Counted from the stretch's first letter, positions 10,731 to 23,381 are shown. The stretch is DNA of 64,000 bases from Verticillium longisporum (GCA_019188255.1 JAETXT010000006.1:2604001-2668000), one strand, 5' to 3'. The notes: generated by a model not told the origin, from the letters alone. Program-made: numbers and translations.

Positions 10731-12559
10731 CTTGGCCGGACTAAAATCGGGTCTCCGTTGTGTAAGTGGCGTAGATTTGGATCGTCAAGATGTGAGCTGG
10801 CTAGCTAGGTCGGCGAGGAGACAGCTTGACGATACATACACCAGGATTGGGCGCGTCAGGAAGAATGCGGGGTACCCAACCACACCAGATGGGTGGGCGG
10901 GTGCCTCTTCTTAAAAAGGGACGGCCTGGCCTGATGGTCCCCTAAAGTGTAGCCTAAAGCAAGGGAGCTTCTTTCGTGACACTTGAGACATGTCGAGTCG
11001 CGTCATGACGTCGTGCCGAAGACGCTGAGGGCACGACCAACGGGCGAGGCCCTTCGCCGGACTGGACCCGGCTGAGGTTAGGTCGTATCGGTTGCCGGCT
11101 AGAAGCCCCCAGACTGAGACTTTCCAGTTGCTGGCTAGACCGCTGAGCGAAGTGCCAGTACACTCCACAACGAAACTATTTTGGTCCCTCGTTGTCGGTG
11201 CGCTAATTTGCTTCTTCGCCTATACGAGGGGGCCGGCGTCTCCTACCCAGCCAGGCCTTCGTGACGGGGAGAGGAAATGCCAGTAATGCGCTGCTGTTGC
11301 CTGTCGCAGAAGATAAGGTAGTCCCTATCACAAGCATTCTTCATTCCCACTGTCGCACGCTGAGCACGTCACCCCAGTCCTCGGCTGGCGTCCAGAATCT
11401 CGTGTTCTCCCTTTGTGGTTGGGCAGAAAGAGGCATCATTTTCGGTACTAAGCTCAAGACAGAAATTTCCTGGTATGCATCGGCTCCTTTGGGATCATGT
11501 CGGATTGGATGGTAGCGCAACGCCGGGGAGGCGGCATCGTTGACCATGACGCACGCTTCGTTTGTGCACGCGTTTGTTGTTGTCGAGAGGAGGGAGTTCT
11601 TTGTCTCCCAGCGTCTTCGCTCTCGCTCTCGCCCTCGCCCTCGCCCTCGCCGTGGCATCATATTTTTCTTCTTGCCGGACTCGATGCCGGAGTTGGCGTA
11701 CATGCTTAAAATGTTTCCATAAGCCAAACATGGCCACGATGTAACACAAGTCGCGGCCCAGCAATTTCTGGCGGGCGTCGCTGCGGGGATGCCCTCGTAA
11801 TGTGTTGTGGATGATTCGGTACATGACGGCACTTCCCTTTCGAGTCTCGTGACGCGAGGTCACCATGTCCCGAAGGGGTGATGCATCTCGTGCTTTTTTA
11901 CAATGTGTTGCATCGCGCAAGTACTCTTGAAGAAGTCTCTGTGCCAGGGCTTATCTGGCACCTGTGAGGTTGCGTATGGGTTTTGTTTGGCAGGGCTTGA
12001 GTCGTAATGGGCTTGCTAGGGACTGATGATACTGGAGCTTTCGAGATGCTTGGCAGATGGTATTCTTGGCAGACACGTGGCCTGCTAGACATGTAGAGCT
12101 CAAGGTCAGTATGGTAGCGGACTGGAGGGTGGGTGAAGATGACTTGGCAGGTAGTAGCGCTGCCTTGGGTTGTCCAACGATGTGGCATCGAGCTCCACTC
12201 CACGTGGCTGGTTGTTCCTTCTTAGCATGACTTGACATGAAAAGGCCCCTGAGGGTTCCAGGATGCCCGAGGATGCCCGTGAGCCATCCGCGCTTGCCGA
12301 CATTTCAATCGTCACTTACCATCCGTCAACGATGATACATTCTTTATTTTAGGCGTCTTAAGGTGCCTAGCCCTACCTCAGACGAAACCTTGCTCACTCC
12401 TCACTGTACAGGCTCAAAAGCACATGCTTCAAGAAATAACAGACTTTGTTGCAGCTCGTATGTCAGCCTTATTTTCGTGAGGGCTCCATTTCCCTCAAAG
12501 CATGTCCTTCGGCTCCTGACTCTTGTCACGAGGGCCTCAACCACTGACTTGACACTGCA
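10731..12559. other. 1.8 kb intergenic region with a CTCGCC microsatellite
   Basis: No convincing gene. Open frames up to ~160 codons on the minus strand (11341-11832) run through a simple repeat, giving an artificial Arg/Glu or Leu/Ala repeat, and lack motifs. The (CTCGCC)n tract lies at about 11618-11652. The proximal part should be the promoter of the GFA gene. Confidence 0.5.
11618..11652. repeat. Hexanucleotide microsatellite (CTCGCC/CTCGCT)n
   Basis: About six units of CTCGCY in a row. It is non-coding and generates spurious Arg-Glu and Leu-Ala repeats in the six frames. Confidence 0.85.
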
Positions 12560-13068
12560 TCAGGCCGTCTTGGCCCCCTCCGGATCATGGGCCACCACAG
12601 CGATTTCCACTTTCATGGCTTCCTCCCCGAGACGTGGAACCCCAACACACGTCCAGATCGGTTGGTGATCGGGCATGTACTTGGCAAAATTCCGAATCAT
12701 GGCAGCCGGCGCCTCGTCGTCGAGCGGCACATGGTACGAATCGACCCGGAAGACCTGCGACCAGCCCTTGCCGACAGCGTCCTTGAGGTTCTTCTCGACA
12801 TTGGTGAACGCACAGTCAATTTGGGCGTTGATTTCTGTCTCGAACGTGCCGTCATCGTGCCAGCCGCCTTGCCCCTCATGTCAGAGAGCGAGTTCGTGAA
12901 CGAGGAAGATGCAGCGTGCTCGATGCCCTCTTGTCGAGATGTGTTGGGAGACTCACCCTGGCCGGAACATTCGATTCTGTCACCAACGCGAACTGCTTGA
13001 CTATATTTATACATCTCTCGGTTCCGTACACCGACGCCCTCGTATGCGTAGTACTTGAGGTGAGACAT
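12560..13068 (-). CDS. RidA/YjgF/UK114-family protein (L-PSP endoribonuclease fold)
   Basis: Two exons, 13068-12957 and 12867-12560, with an 89-nt intron (GTGAGT...CAAG); 139 aa. The splice restores IECSGQGGWHDDGTF and continues INAQIDCAFTNVEKNL, VFRVDSYHVP and IWTCVGVPRLG, then VEIEIVAV-like VEIAVVAHDP. This matches a fungal subgroup of the RidA superfamily, trimeric proteins that in the RidA branch hydrolyse reactive enamine/imine intermediates from PLP enzymes. The canonical RidA catalytic Arg (in the GxxxxxxR/RxxV region) is present as a candidate in VFRVDSYH, but the sequence is too divergent to assign imine deaminase activity firmly. Start chosen because SHLKYYAYEG is followed by conserved sequence; an upstream ATG is out of frame. 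A TGACTCA site lies 189 bp upstream. Confidence 0.85.
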
Positions 13069-13256
13069 GTTTGCTGCTGAGCCATCTGGTTTGAGATATA
13101 CAAGAGAGTGCAGATTTCCATTGTCCAAAGGAGATAATGTCAGCTGAAGAGCTTCTCCAAGCCAATTTATACAAGTGCACATCAGGCTCGGGGCTAAGTC
13201 ATGATCTCATGGCCCCAAGGCCCGAATCCAAAATCGGAAAGAGCTGGACGCCCCAG

Positions 13257-13263
13257 TGACTCA
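13257..13263. promoter_or_regulatory. Candidate Gcn4/CPC1 site upstream of the RidA gene
   Basis: TGACTCA, an exact match to the bZIP general-control site, 189 bp upstream of the RidA-family ATG. Occupancy is inference; a site of this length is expected by chance about once per 8 kb. Confidence 0.35.
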
Positions 13264-14125
13264 ACCTTGTCTGGCAGGTGTAGTCCTCTACTGAAGCGGC
13301 TAGTTTTAGAGATTTGCTTGTATGTGCCATGACAACCCGAGCAATCGGGAACAGTGTCGTCGGTTGCTCTACACTGGGCAGCCCGCCCCTAGTTTCGTTC
13401 GAGACACGACTTACCTGACGATACCCACTTGCTTGGAGGAGGAGAATAGCGAGCGGCTCGCCGAGCAGCTCATCAACTGCATTCGGGGAGCGAGAATACT
13501 GTTGCTTGGTGAGATTGGCTAAGTCATGGACCCCCTAGGATACCCCCTGTTGTGGTCAAGGTCAAGCCCAGCCTTGACCTGAAATAAGCACACAGTAGTA
13601 GCACACGTTCAAGGCACCAGACAGGCAGCACGCATTTTCAAAAGCCAAATTGGTATTATCTTCGAAGCGAACAACAGCTGCAGACCACATGCCTCTCTCT
13701 CTCTCTCTCGATCGAGGCGCGGAAGAAACGGGGGCCGTATTCACAGTCCAGCCCGGATGATCGTACATGTCCAGAACACCACCACTCCGCGGCTATGAAC
13801 AGCAAAGCCCAATCCACACAAACTCTCCGTCTTGCCCAAAGACAATGCAAGAGTGAGATTACCCAGCCGACTGGGTATCCTGGAAGTCCGACCTTCCATC
13901 ACCTCGAGAACACCACATCTTCTTCCGCCCTCTCGATATAGGTCGCGACGCCCAAGAAAGAAGGAAAAGAAGACGGCGCTGGAGAAATCAGAGTCCGAAA
14001 AGGGGGGACAGGATAATTACAAAACAAATCAAGAAATAAACACAGTGGTGTCACGACACCGGGTATTGCCACTCGCCCGTCTCCTCATTCATGTACCCCA
14101 TCCGCCGCACCGTCTCGAGAAAGTC
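13264..14125. other. Intergenic between RidA gene promoter and DOCK 3' end
   Basis: About 0.86 kb holding the distal RidA promoter and the DOCK 3' UTR. A (CT)8 tract lies at 13693-13709. No credible gene was seen. Confidence 0.45.
13693..13709. repeat. (CT)n microsatellite
   Basis: An uninterrupted CT run of about 17 nt in non-coding DNA. Confidence 0.85.
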
Positions 14126-17100
14126 CTATTCCTCGTCGACGGCGCCCATGAGCCCGTTGCTCCGGCTGCTCTTCTTGCCGAGCTTGAGCATGCTGAACCT
14201 CTTGCGGACGCTGCCCATCTTGGCCAGCCCTGGTGCCTGGTTTCCGCCGCTGCTGACGCTCGCTTGAGACCGCTCTTCGTGCCTCTCTACTGTGCCACTG
14301 CCCGTGCCTGTACGCGATAGCGTGCGCAGGTCTGAGCTGCGACGGCCACCCGAGTCTGTCATCCAATCACCAGTGTCTGCGGGTGGAAGACTGGGGAGGA
14401 CTGGTGCATCGGAATCGTTGCTCCGCAATATGCTGCGACGATTGCTGCTGTGGTCCTTGTCGAAGCTCTTGCTACGCACACTTGCCGAGTCAACCTCACC
14501 TGCACCGTAATGGTCCCCATTCGTCAGTGTCGGCGTGGCTGGCTCCTTCTTTCGGCCACCTAAGAAGCTGAGACGGGCTCCTCGTCCCTGTCGAATCGAG
14601 ACAGGTTGGACAGAGGCTGCCTCCTCCGTGATAATGCCGTTGGCCATCGCCATTGTGACGCTTTGAGGGCGCGGTGACGAGATAGACGGAGAGGATCCTC
14701 GCCAGGTCGGGGATGGGGCAGCAGTCACCTCGTGAGACGGCTGAGCAGGCGCGAAATGGGCGATTTCGGGAGCAAAGGTTGAGACAAAGTCTATGGCACG
14801 TTAATACAAATCTTAGACGCGGTACGGGATCATACGTACAAGTCATAAGCTCGTCGTGTCGGCGGCGGAGCATGTCGTTGGAGCTGCGCGAGAAAGTCCC
14901 GAGACACCTCTTGATCATGATGGCATGATCCACCAAGGCCATGCGGATGGCGTTGTCTTGTGGACTGAGCTCAATGTCTTCGTCATCCTCGGGTTCTGGC
15001 AGCAGCTGGCGGTAGCACACAACATTGTTCTCCGAGTTTGGATTCACCGAGACACCAACAGCATCGAGAAGCAGCTGTGCGTTTTCGTCGTCGCCCTCGG
15101 CAATCCGCTTCTCGACGATTGTCATTTCCTGCGTCTTGCGGACGATGCGCTCCAGTCCCGTCTCCCACGCACTGAGCTTGACTTCGTAGGCACCGACTAC
15201 CTCGCTGCGCCGCAAGATTGTTGGGAACGGGTCGGCTGTTGTGTAGACCACCTTCTCCGCAAAGTGTTCAGCCACAGGCCCAGTGGTGTTGCGCCTCGAT
15301 GACACAGAGAAGCTCTGGGGATGGGAAGAGATGAGATAATCCCGGATGACTTGAGGTACGCGGGCTCGCTGGAAAACGTGGTGAGATAGGTCACGATGGG
15401 GAGAGATGGCGGAGATGACCAAGAACTGGCCCTCCGAGTCATCGACATCGCCGCCGGTAACGATTTGGGCAGACGGATATTGCTCTTGCATGCGATCGGT
15501 GAAGGCGGATGCGCGTTCGGTTGGTGAGCCTTCATACACGTACTGTTTGTCGCGCAGGCCAGCCGGGAACCCGAGCCCTTTGTACACTACCTTGAAGTAC
15601 TTGGGGACAAGTTTGTCGCTTTTGGCAATCGTCTCGTAAATCTTGGCAATCGCGCGTTCCGTTCTTGCGAGCTTCGAAAAGTCGAAAATGTTGGTCTCGT
15701 ACTGAACCCGCAGCTCCTGGTATGCAGTGAGTGCACTGCTCCAGGCCTCGCCGTCCTCAAAGTCCTTGATCATGTCGAAGTAGATTCGCTCCTTGCGCTC
15801 AAACTGTGACTGAGTTGGGAATTCGGGGTCGTGAAGTGCAATAACCTGTCGTGTAGGATCCCAGTCGTAAAGGTCAGCATGGAGGCGCAACGCCAGCCCA
15901 GCCTCGGTATGGTTCCTAGAGTCGCGCTGAAGGAGAGCCAATTGGTGGACGTAGCGGATGAAGATTTCCTCTTTCTGCATGTCTCGAAGGAACTCCATCA
16001 GGCGGAGACGGTTAATCATATGAGACGCTTCGCCGGCGACGTCACCGCTGTGTACAGCCACAAGAAGTTCAAGGAACTCATCCACAGTGCCGACCATCTC
16101 GCGAACAGCAGCGTAAAGCGGTTCGTCAGGGATTTCGGACAATGGGTCGAATCGTGCCTGAAGCTCAGTGACAAAGAGCTTTTGTAGGATGCTCTCCGTC
16201 AGAGGCTTCGACTTGAAGTACAGATCAAGGCAGTCAATCATCTCCGTCTGGACGACAGAAAGATCCTCGCTTAGGGTCCACTCGCTGACGATCATGGTCT
16301 GCAGTACTTCAACCGCCATCCGCCGAAGTCCTTCATGCACACTAAGGCAGAGCTCGACGATGGGGCCAACGAGTGTTGGAACGTACTGAACTTGATAGCC
16401 TCCCATCTTTGTGAGGCCGTAGCGAGCTCGCTCTTCAATGCTGGTGTCCCAGCCAATGGCCTCCCACGTACGGCGTAGCAGCTCAGCACCAGATTCCCGG
16501 ACGTCCCCAGCAATCTTCCAAACGGCGCGCCTCTTCTGCTCTGGGAAGGTCTCGAGAGCGAGGCCTGGGCTGCCGACAAGCTTCAAAAGTGTCGTGAAGA
16601 ACATCTTCCACAGCTCCGTGTTGAAGTTCTCTGCGTCATCGGGATCAGGAAGGAACGACTCCAGCATGATGTTCGAGAGGTATTGCAGGGTTTTCATGAT
16701 GGACTTGTGGTGGTAAATATGCACACTCAACCAGGTCGAGGGGAAAGCCTGGCCGCTGAGGATGCTCATGAAAACACGGAGAGCGTTCTCAAGCAGCACA
16801 GTGAGGTCTGCCTCGCCAAGATCGAGCTGCATGCCGGCAGGAGAGTTGCAGAGGGCTGAGAGGATAGCAGAAAGCTCGATGAGAGTCTCATCGTAGGTGA
16901 TTTCATCGGCAACAGTCTTACTCGGGAAAGGATAAGACATTGGGAAGAGGAGGGAGAGTCGGTTGCGTGGCCGCGAAGGCACAGCTTGGATCGACAGGTA
17001 AGAGTCGATAAGCTTTGGGATGTAGTCAGGAATCTCTGGCCCTAAGGTACCGACCTGAGTTGCCAGGATCGAGCAGCACAGCCGAACCTGTTCTTTCCAG

Positions 17101-20100
17101 AGGTCGGTCACATTCTCCTTGTGGCCCCAGTGAGGTTCAATCCACCTAACCGTGTTCGTGCTGAGCGCGGACTTCTGTTCAGGATTGGAGAATATGTCGA
17201 GCTTGGAGTAGTTGATGACCAGGATGAGTTTGTACAGCACAAGCTTCCCCTTGACGCCAGCACAAGAGTCCATGAAATCGATAGCAATGTGCAGGATTTC
17301 CTCTGGAGTGAGGAGTCCAGCGAGCTCGGGAAGCCAAGTGTGAAAGTGCTGCACTGCCAGAGTCTGGCTGCCAACCAGTAGAGGGGCATTGTTGCGCATC
17401 ATCGCATCCAAGGCCTTGAAGATGGTGCGGAGATGGCGAGTAAAGCCAGTTGTTGAGGACGTGATACCTATTCCGGCCTCTTTGGCTTTCTGTTGACCTC
17501 TGGCGTGGGTAATGAACTTGAGAATGTGGCGGACGACCTTGAAAGTGGACCGAAGCTTTCGTGACGTTTCGGGCTCTGTGGGCTTCTCTAACAGACGAGT
17601 GAAGGACCGAACGAGACAAGGTGTAGCAAAGGGGTAATTGAAGCGGCTCTCGGCGTACTGGTCTACCAGGGGGCCAAGGTTGAATCTGCGATCGTGTACA
17701 ATGCCGAGGACCCTGACAAGCGCGGTGAAGACTGAGTCTTCGAACTCGTCATTCCCAGCGTATTCGACCAAGATGCCGAAGAGTGCGTCCAGGACGTCAC
17801 TCAGGAGCTTCACAACTTCAATCTCGGGCACAAAAACGAGGTGCTTCAGAAGCGATGGGACCTCTTCCTTTGATGCTTCTTTCCACTTTAGAAGGCCCAG
17901 AACAATGCGGTCCTGCGAGAACCGTGTGCTGCAGAGGTAAGTGTCAACGCGAAGCGTTGCCAGTGGTCCCGTAACTTCGGCGCTTTGTTCGTCGTTACCC
18001 CTAGCGCTCCATTGCAGCGATAGGTAACCACCCTTTCCAGTTGGACCAGCCTGTGCCGTCGCTGTGTAATCGTCGATTTTGTACAGTAAAAGCGCGTGAG
18101 ACCCATCCCGGAGGAAGGCCTCTTGGTTCCAGAGCGGCATGAAAGCAACGGCAAAGGGGGACCCCGGCGAGTCGGAGAGGAGCATGACGATATGTGAGGT
18201 AAAAACGTCTTCAGGGGACACCGAGAGCCTGATAGTTTGGCGCCATGCTTCCCCCCTCTCAGCAGCAAGTGAACGCCACGTGGAAACACCTTCTGTATTC
18301 GATGACGCGAATATGCAGTTCTCAATTCGTTGTCCAGAGGTTCGGCGCACTTCGAGTGTGAGTTGAAGATTGTTGGCATGCACGTTGCTGGAAATCGTCG
18401 TCGGGTTGCCTCCATAACGTGACAGAAGATTCTGTCTCGATAAAGCGGCTTGGTCGAGCGTCACATATATGTCCGACCTCGGCTTGGTCGGTGCTCCTGA
18501 GAAGCCAATCTTGGCGGTCTTGCAGACACCAGCAAGAAGGGTCGGCGTGGCCTTGATGAGTGCATCGGCATCAGGATGGTTGAAAGCCTTTAGTTGGACT
18601 TGTACGCGCTCCGCCCTCCTGGACCTCTCATAGTGACCAGACTTGCTGTCCATTAGCTCACGAACCAAGGTGTCCCACTCTTCGCCGCTTTGCTTGTCAG
18701 AAAGATAAGTTGGCGTCGGCGACCATACTTTGAGCACCTGCTCGATCGAGTCGCTCTGCTTCATGATCGAGTTCAGCCTCAGAACACCAATTCCCACAGT
18801 TCGTTCAGCCATCAAGTGTGAGTCTTGGTTACCGTCGAGGGAGCCGTTCCGTGATCTTGACCCGGCAGTACTGGGTGGCCGTTGGCCATCACGACTTTCT
18901 CCATTCGTGGGGGCCGCACGTCACCTCGCTCAGTCACCGAGTCCATCTTGTTCATCTGTCCGCCGCGAGAAAACCCTGTTCTTGAACCTTTGCTGCCCCA
19001 CATAAGACTTCTCCTAATTGTCCTGTTGCCGCTCGCTGAAGGGGGTTTCGTAGGGTCTTGCTGCTTAGACGGTTGAGATTTGGATCCAGAGCGCGACTCA
19101 GGCTTTCCGCCACCAATAATTTGCTGCGTAGCTCGGACCTTGACCACAAGGTACAACTCCGACTCAGCGGATGGCGCATCGCCAATGTCTTGAGCAGAAA
19201 GATCTGCGAATAGTGTCTTCAACTGGCCTGACTTGGCCAGGGTGCCCAGCGTGCCTCCGGGAGGGATCTCGATCATGAAGCATTCTGAAAGTGGAGCGGG
19301 CGAGCCGCCAGGCGCCCTGGATACTAAGTAGACCGCAAGCGATGTCTCTTCGGTAGAGGCACCAGCAAAGCCCTTGATTTCGACCAGGACGTGGTGCAGC
19401 GCAGTCAGCTCGACAGTTGGCTGAGGAGGTTCGTCAAGAAGGCTCATCAGGGACTGCAGCTTTGTTGTCTCCACTACTGAGTCATCACCGGTCAAGACAC
19501 GGCCTCGCTCCTTCGGATCGCGAACAATAACTTCGCCGCCACAGAGCTTGTTTACCCGCACAAGGTCCCAAACCGTCTTTTCTCGAAGGCGCTCGTACTC
19601 GTGAGTCGTCAAGACGTTATGGAGAAACTGTTGTCGGCTTAGGTTGAGGGAGGTGACAAGGCGCGAAAGCTCGTCCAGTCGCGAGTATTGCCGGGAGAGG
19701 AGGAGCTCATGAAGGTTCGTAGAATGCCATTCTCGCAGGCAGCTCGCGATCTCGTCGATCAGAGGTTCTCCAGCGGAGGTGGGTGTCTCGTCACCAATCT
19801 TGAGCATCGGCACAGGGGCCGCTGGGCGTGGAGCATCCGGGTTCCGTACAAGGGGAATTGAAAGGCGGCCATGAGTGCCGTTGGTGAGCTCCCTCAGAAC
19901 CTTGCGCCCCTTGTCGTCTGTTCTGGAGCTCCGTGTGCCTGTCTTATCCCTCTTCCTTGTCTTGTCGGTGTTGCCCGCCAAACCACTCTTACCAGAGTCA
20001 CTCTCGATAAAGTGCTCTGTGCCAGCATGATCGTCGCTGGCGACATCCTCCTCTTCGTTTGTATCATCTGTCTCGCCCAAGACCTCGCGAACCTCGACAC

Positions 20101-20341
20101 AACTCCGTGGGAAAATCCCGCTGAAGACGCGCGCCTCGAGGGTTTGGCCCTTGACAGATGTGAGTCCTGAAAGCAAACTAGGCGGGGCTACGAGATAGCC
20201 GCGCAGCCAATTGCCATCCGGAGTTTCCTCAATAATATACAACTCGTCGCCGATTTCGAGTGGCAGGTCGGCAGGGCATTGCGCAGCAAACGGATACGTC
20301 GCAACGGCGAATGCGATCCGAAGCAGCGGCTGCCAGGGCAT
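14126..20341 (-). CDS. DOCK-type Rho-GTPase exchange factor (SH3, C2/DHR-1, DHR-2); apparent 1-nt frameshift
   Basis: A large gene starting at MPWQPLLRIAFAV (20341). Residues ~10-85 form an SH3 domain (LPLEIGDELYIIEE, then GIFPRSCVEV). A Lys/Ser linker follows, then the DHR-1/C2 region (KPRSDIYVTLDQ, NNLQLTLEVRR, FAVAFMPLW), a long helical middle, and a DHR-2 GEF domain (ALRLHADLYDW, ERKERIYFDMIKDFE, RTERAIAKIYETI, PKYFKVVYKGLGFP). One 49-nt intron (14839-14791) joins LMT to YFVSTFAPEIAHF; the tail is basic and Ser-rich. The reading frame shifts at a GGG run (18861-18863 on the plus strand, CCC): upstream frame ends HPVLPG, downstream frame carries SRSRNG...AERTVGIGVL. One extra base there gives 6,168 nt, about 2,055 aa. 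Fungal DOCK proteins activate Rac/Cdc42-type GTPases in polarised growth. Confidence 0.9.
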
Positions 20342-21662
20342 TTGTAATATTTGACCCCAGCGGGGGCTTTGGACGCGTGTGAACTGTTGCGTAGACTGGG
20401 CCTTCCGCTCCTGCAAAAGAATGCTGCGAGACGGTGACGTAGTATGCGGGCGAACTCCCCGCAATGTTGGGAGGATGGCCTCAGTAAAAGTGTTGATAAC
20501 GGTGCTTCATCAGGTAGGAAACTGGATGGGATATGCACAGCGCGTTCGTTTGGTTTATTCGGTGCGAATGGAAGGCGTGGAGGAGGTAACGAATACGGGC
20601 GGTGGAGGGAGGGGTTCGTTGGTCAGATGTTCGCAAGGCGATCGGAAGTCGTCGTGAGAATTGGTCCCTGATCGCTACAGATTCTGTGCGCTGATGCAAT
20701 GCTAGAGCTGAATCAGAAGACTGTAAGCCAGGTGTGTGGATACATATGTAGTGGTCTACCGGCTGGTCGTCGCGAAGGAAGGGGAAAAAGGTATGTAGCT
20801 GGAGGTTGTTCGGTCGATTATTACAGCTGCCAGCAGAGTCGGAGCACAGAAGCGGGTCGGGGTATGTGCGAAGTGCAGAGCAAACAGACACAGGAAAGGG
20901 AGGAGAAGGAAAGTAAAAAAGGATTGGGGGTATTTACGGTGCCAGGCGTGGCGCGTGTGTCGAATGCGATGCGTGCTGAGCTGGGCCAGTCTGGGAATAT
21001 CTTCAGGAGAAAAGCGAGGTTGCGAGAGGTAACGCAACGCAGCGGTCAAGGATAGTCCCAGGTCGGTCCGTGTCCACACGCCGGCTCAACCCAGTGAGCA
21101 CCAAATTGTTCGCGGTGCCTGCGCCTGTGCCTCCCAGGGCCTCTTTCAGGGCTTCTGGGCTTCTGTGCTTCTCCCAACTGCTGAAGCAGCTGCTGGGCGA
21201 GCCCCTGCCTGCTGCAGCCCACCAAGGTGAATGGGGACGTCAGGTTGGCGATCGTGATTGGACAAAGAGTGGCCCAAGCGTTCGGGAGGTGGTGCGCGAT
21301 TGGACAGGGAAAGCCATCTTGACACTTGGGCTTTTGGCAAGTGGTGGCCTTTGCGCCAACGTGCTTCGTTCCTGCTTCTCCAGCTTTCAGCCTGAGGGGC
21401 CATGTCAGGCCCCTTCTTGCTGTTTCTCACAATGGGATGGGTTCGATCTCCATCAAGTCACATCACTGTTTCCATTTGTATTCCTCACTATAGGCTCCCT
21501 CTCTGTTTTCTCTCATCGTACGGCAAGCATTGACTACGAAACGCCATCTGCAAGGCGGTTATCGATTCCAGTCTCAGATGACAACTCGCCATTAAGCATC
21601 AAATGAGCCGTGCCCACACGGCTCGCCGCTTGGCAAAACGCTCAGACCTTTCTACCCAACTA
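20342..21662. other. DOCK upstream region
   Basis: About 1.3 kb upstream of the DOCK start. Two ATTGG (inverse CCAAT) boxes lie near 21257 and 21299. Open frames to ~178 codons on the plus strand (21070-21606) show no domain and poor codon bias; not called. Confidence 0.45.
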
Positions 21663-21946
21663 AGCAAGCGGGTTGCAAAAAAAAATGAGACGTACCAGAT
21701 CCCTCCCCCATAACCATTCCTACTACCCAGCTATTCAGCTATACATTTCTATAACGACTCCAGAGCTTCAGTCTAGGCGAAAAGCCTTTCTTTAAAATAG
21801 TATACATTATACTGATCTATAAACTCAATAGTCACTATAATTCTAGATCTTGTAGGTGTCTCGTAGTAGTGTCGTGCAGTTATTCTAGGTAGAGGGGCTG
21901 GGGTGAAGCATTCAGTACGTCTCATTTTTTTTGCAACCCGCTTGCT
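21663..21946. mobile_element. MITE-like element with 32/33-bp terminal inverted repeats
   Basis: The left end (21663-21695) begins AGCAAGCGGGTTGC, has nine A, then TGAGACGTAC. The right end (21915-21946) is its exact reverse complement apart from one fewer A. The 284-bp unit has an AT-rich, non-coding interior with no transposase frame, so it would be non-autonomous. A GGGTTGCAA-A-rich inverted end is reminiscent of Tc1/mariner-type fungal MITEs such as Fusarium mimp elements (resemblance from memory, not a match claim). TA occurs on the left flank but the right flank is AA, so no clean target-site duplication is visible. Confidence 0.75.
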
Positions 21947-23342
21947 AAGGTACCTTACGTACGAGACGAAAGAGACAAAAGGGCCCAACCCACCTTCAGC
22001 TAGCTCAACAAACCAACACTCGGGCTCCCAAAAGCCCCCCCTCAGGTCGTTTGCATGAAGTACGCCGTCGTCGTGCTTGAAGACCATCCACACGTCGGGA
22101 ACGAATTCTAAGACTGCTGCCCACCATCGGCCCGCTTCTCTACCTGCATCATCCCTCCTGGTCGTGGTCCACGATTGGCGGCACACTTAACACCAGCATA
22201 ATGAACCGTCATGAAGCAATGCGACGGATGCTCGACTTTTGACACTCCGTCGGTGCTGACGAGATGAATCATGCGCCGGCTCTCATGCAGTCAGTCGATC
22301 GCCTTGGGCGAAAGTGCTGAGCGACAAATTTGCATGCAAAACCATGAACGCCTGCGAATATCCATTCTTGTCCCACGGAAGCTCCTGCCGCCTCCTCCTC
22401 CTCGAACCCCTTTCCTTTCGATAGACCGCTTGCAGATGCCCAGCTTGGTCTATCCTCAAGTCGGCCTGTGTCGTTGTGCGCGTGGCGGCGAGCCAACAGA
22501 TAAATGCCGGACCATCGGACGGAACCAGTGGCACGGAGCAAAACCGCCTTGAGTCACATGGTGGTGTTCTTTGTTCGGCAGCACACCTCTGGTCGCAGCC
22601 TGCCTCATCCCATCCGGAAGTTGATGCTCACGTGGAAGGGTCGCTGTCATTATGGCAATAGGTAAAGATCATGGTGGCTTCTGGGGAATGAATCATCTGC
22701 GTCTTACTTACATCTTGCGATCAGGGACATTGTCCATGGAGGCGGCTGCGCTTGGCGTCGAGCAGCCCAACCGACCGCAGATTGTCCGCCACTGACCCCC
22801 ACGAGGCGGTGTCACCGGCTGAGACTCTGTTACGCCATGGTTCGGTGGCTTCGTGGCGCCCGCTCTTAGCTCGAGCATCATACCACGATCTTTATGACAT
22901 CGAGCGAGCGCCCGAGACATGGCTGCAGCGTTTACGTTGCGCATTTGCTTGCTTCCAGCACATCCGCCTGCTGATCTCACGACCAAACAGTCTCAACCAC
23001 GTCGGGGTCTTCCTGATCTCCGCAGCACACGCGACCAATGCCATCATTGAACCAGACGCTTTAGTCCAATGGATGCTCTTGATATGTGAGGGGTCATTCC
23101 CGAAGCTCCCGGATGTCATCGGCGGTCGGCCAGGGCTGACACCCGGCAGCATGAAGTGGAGGGACAATCGGCCCCGCTTCGAAGTGTTGCTTTTGCTTTG
23201 CCAGCTTGTCTGCCTCAATTCTTTCTTATTCATCTACTTTTTTTTCTTTACATGGTTCAAACTGACAGCCAGGCTCACGAACCCACCGCAGTGGAGTGTC
23301 ACTCTGAAGATAAATCAAACCAGGTCTGCGTTGGATGCCAAG

Positions 23343-23346
23343 TTTT

Positions 23347-23377
<31 letters not shown>

Positions 23378-23381
23378 TTTT
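23343..23381. repeat. Poly(T) tract (T9-AG-T28)
   Basis: T9, then AG, then a run of about 28 T. On the minus strand it is a poly(A) and could be a retro-insertion tail or a simple slippage tract. No adjacent reverse transcriptase or target-site duplication was found. Confidence 0.9.

Noticed and set aside
11341..11832. 163-codon minus frame with an Arg/Glu repeat
   Set aside because: The repeat is produced by the CTCGCC microsatellite; no other protein signal.
18753..18829. 77-nt intron as an explanation of the DOCK frame change
   Set aside because: It keeps the frame, but has a poor donor and would delete sequence I believe is conserved; kept only as an alternative to a 1-nt indel.
21663..21946. 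Calling the inverted-repeat element a specific named family
   Set aside because: The ends only resemble mimp-type repeats from memory, and no target-site duplication or transposase was found.
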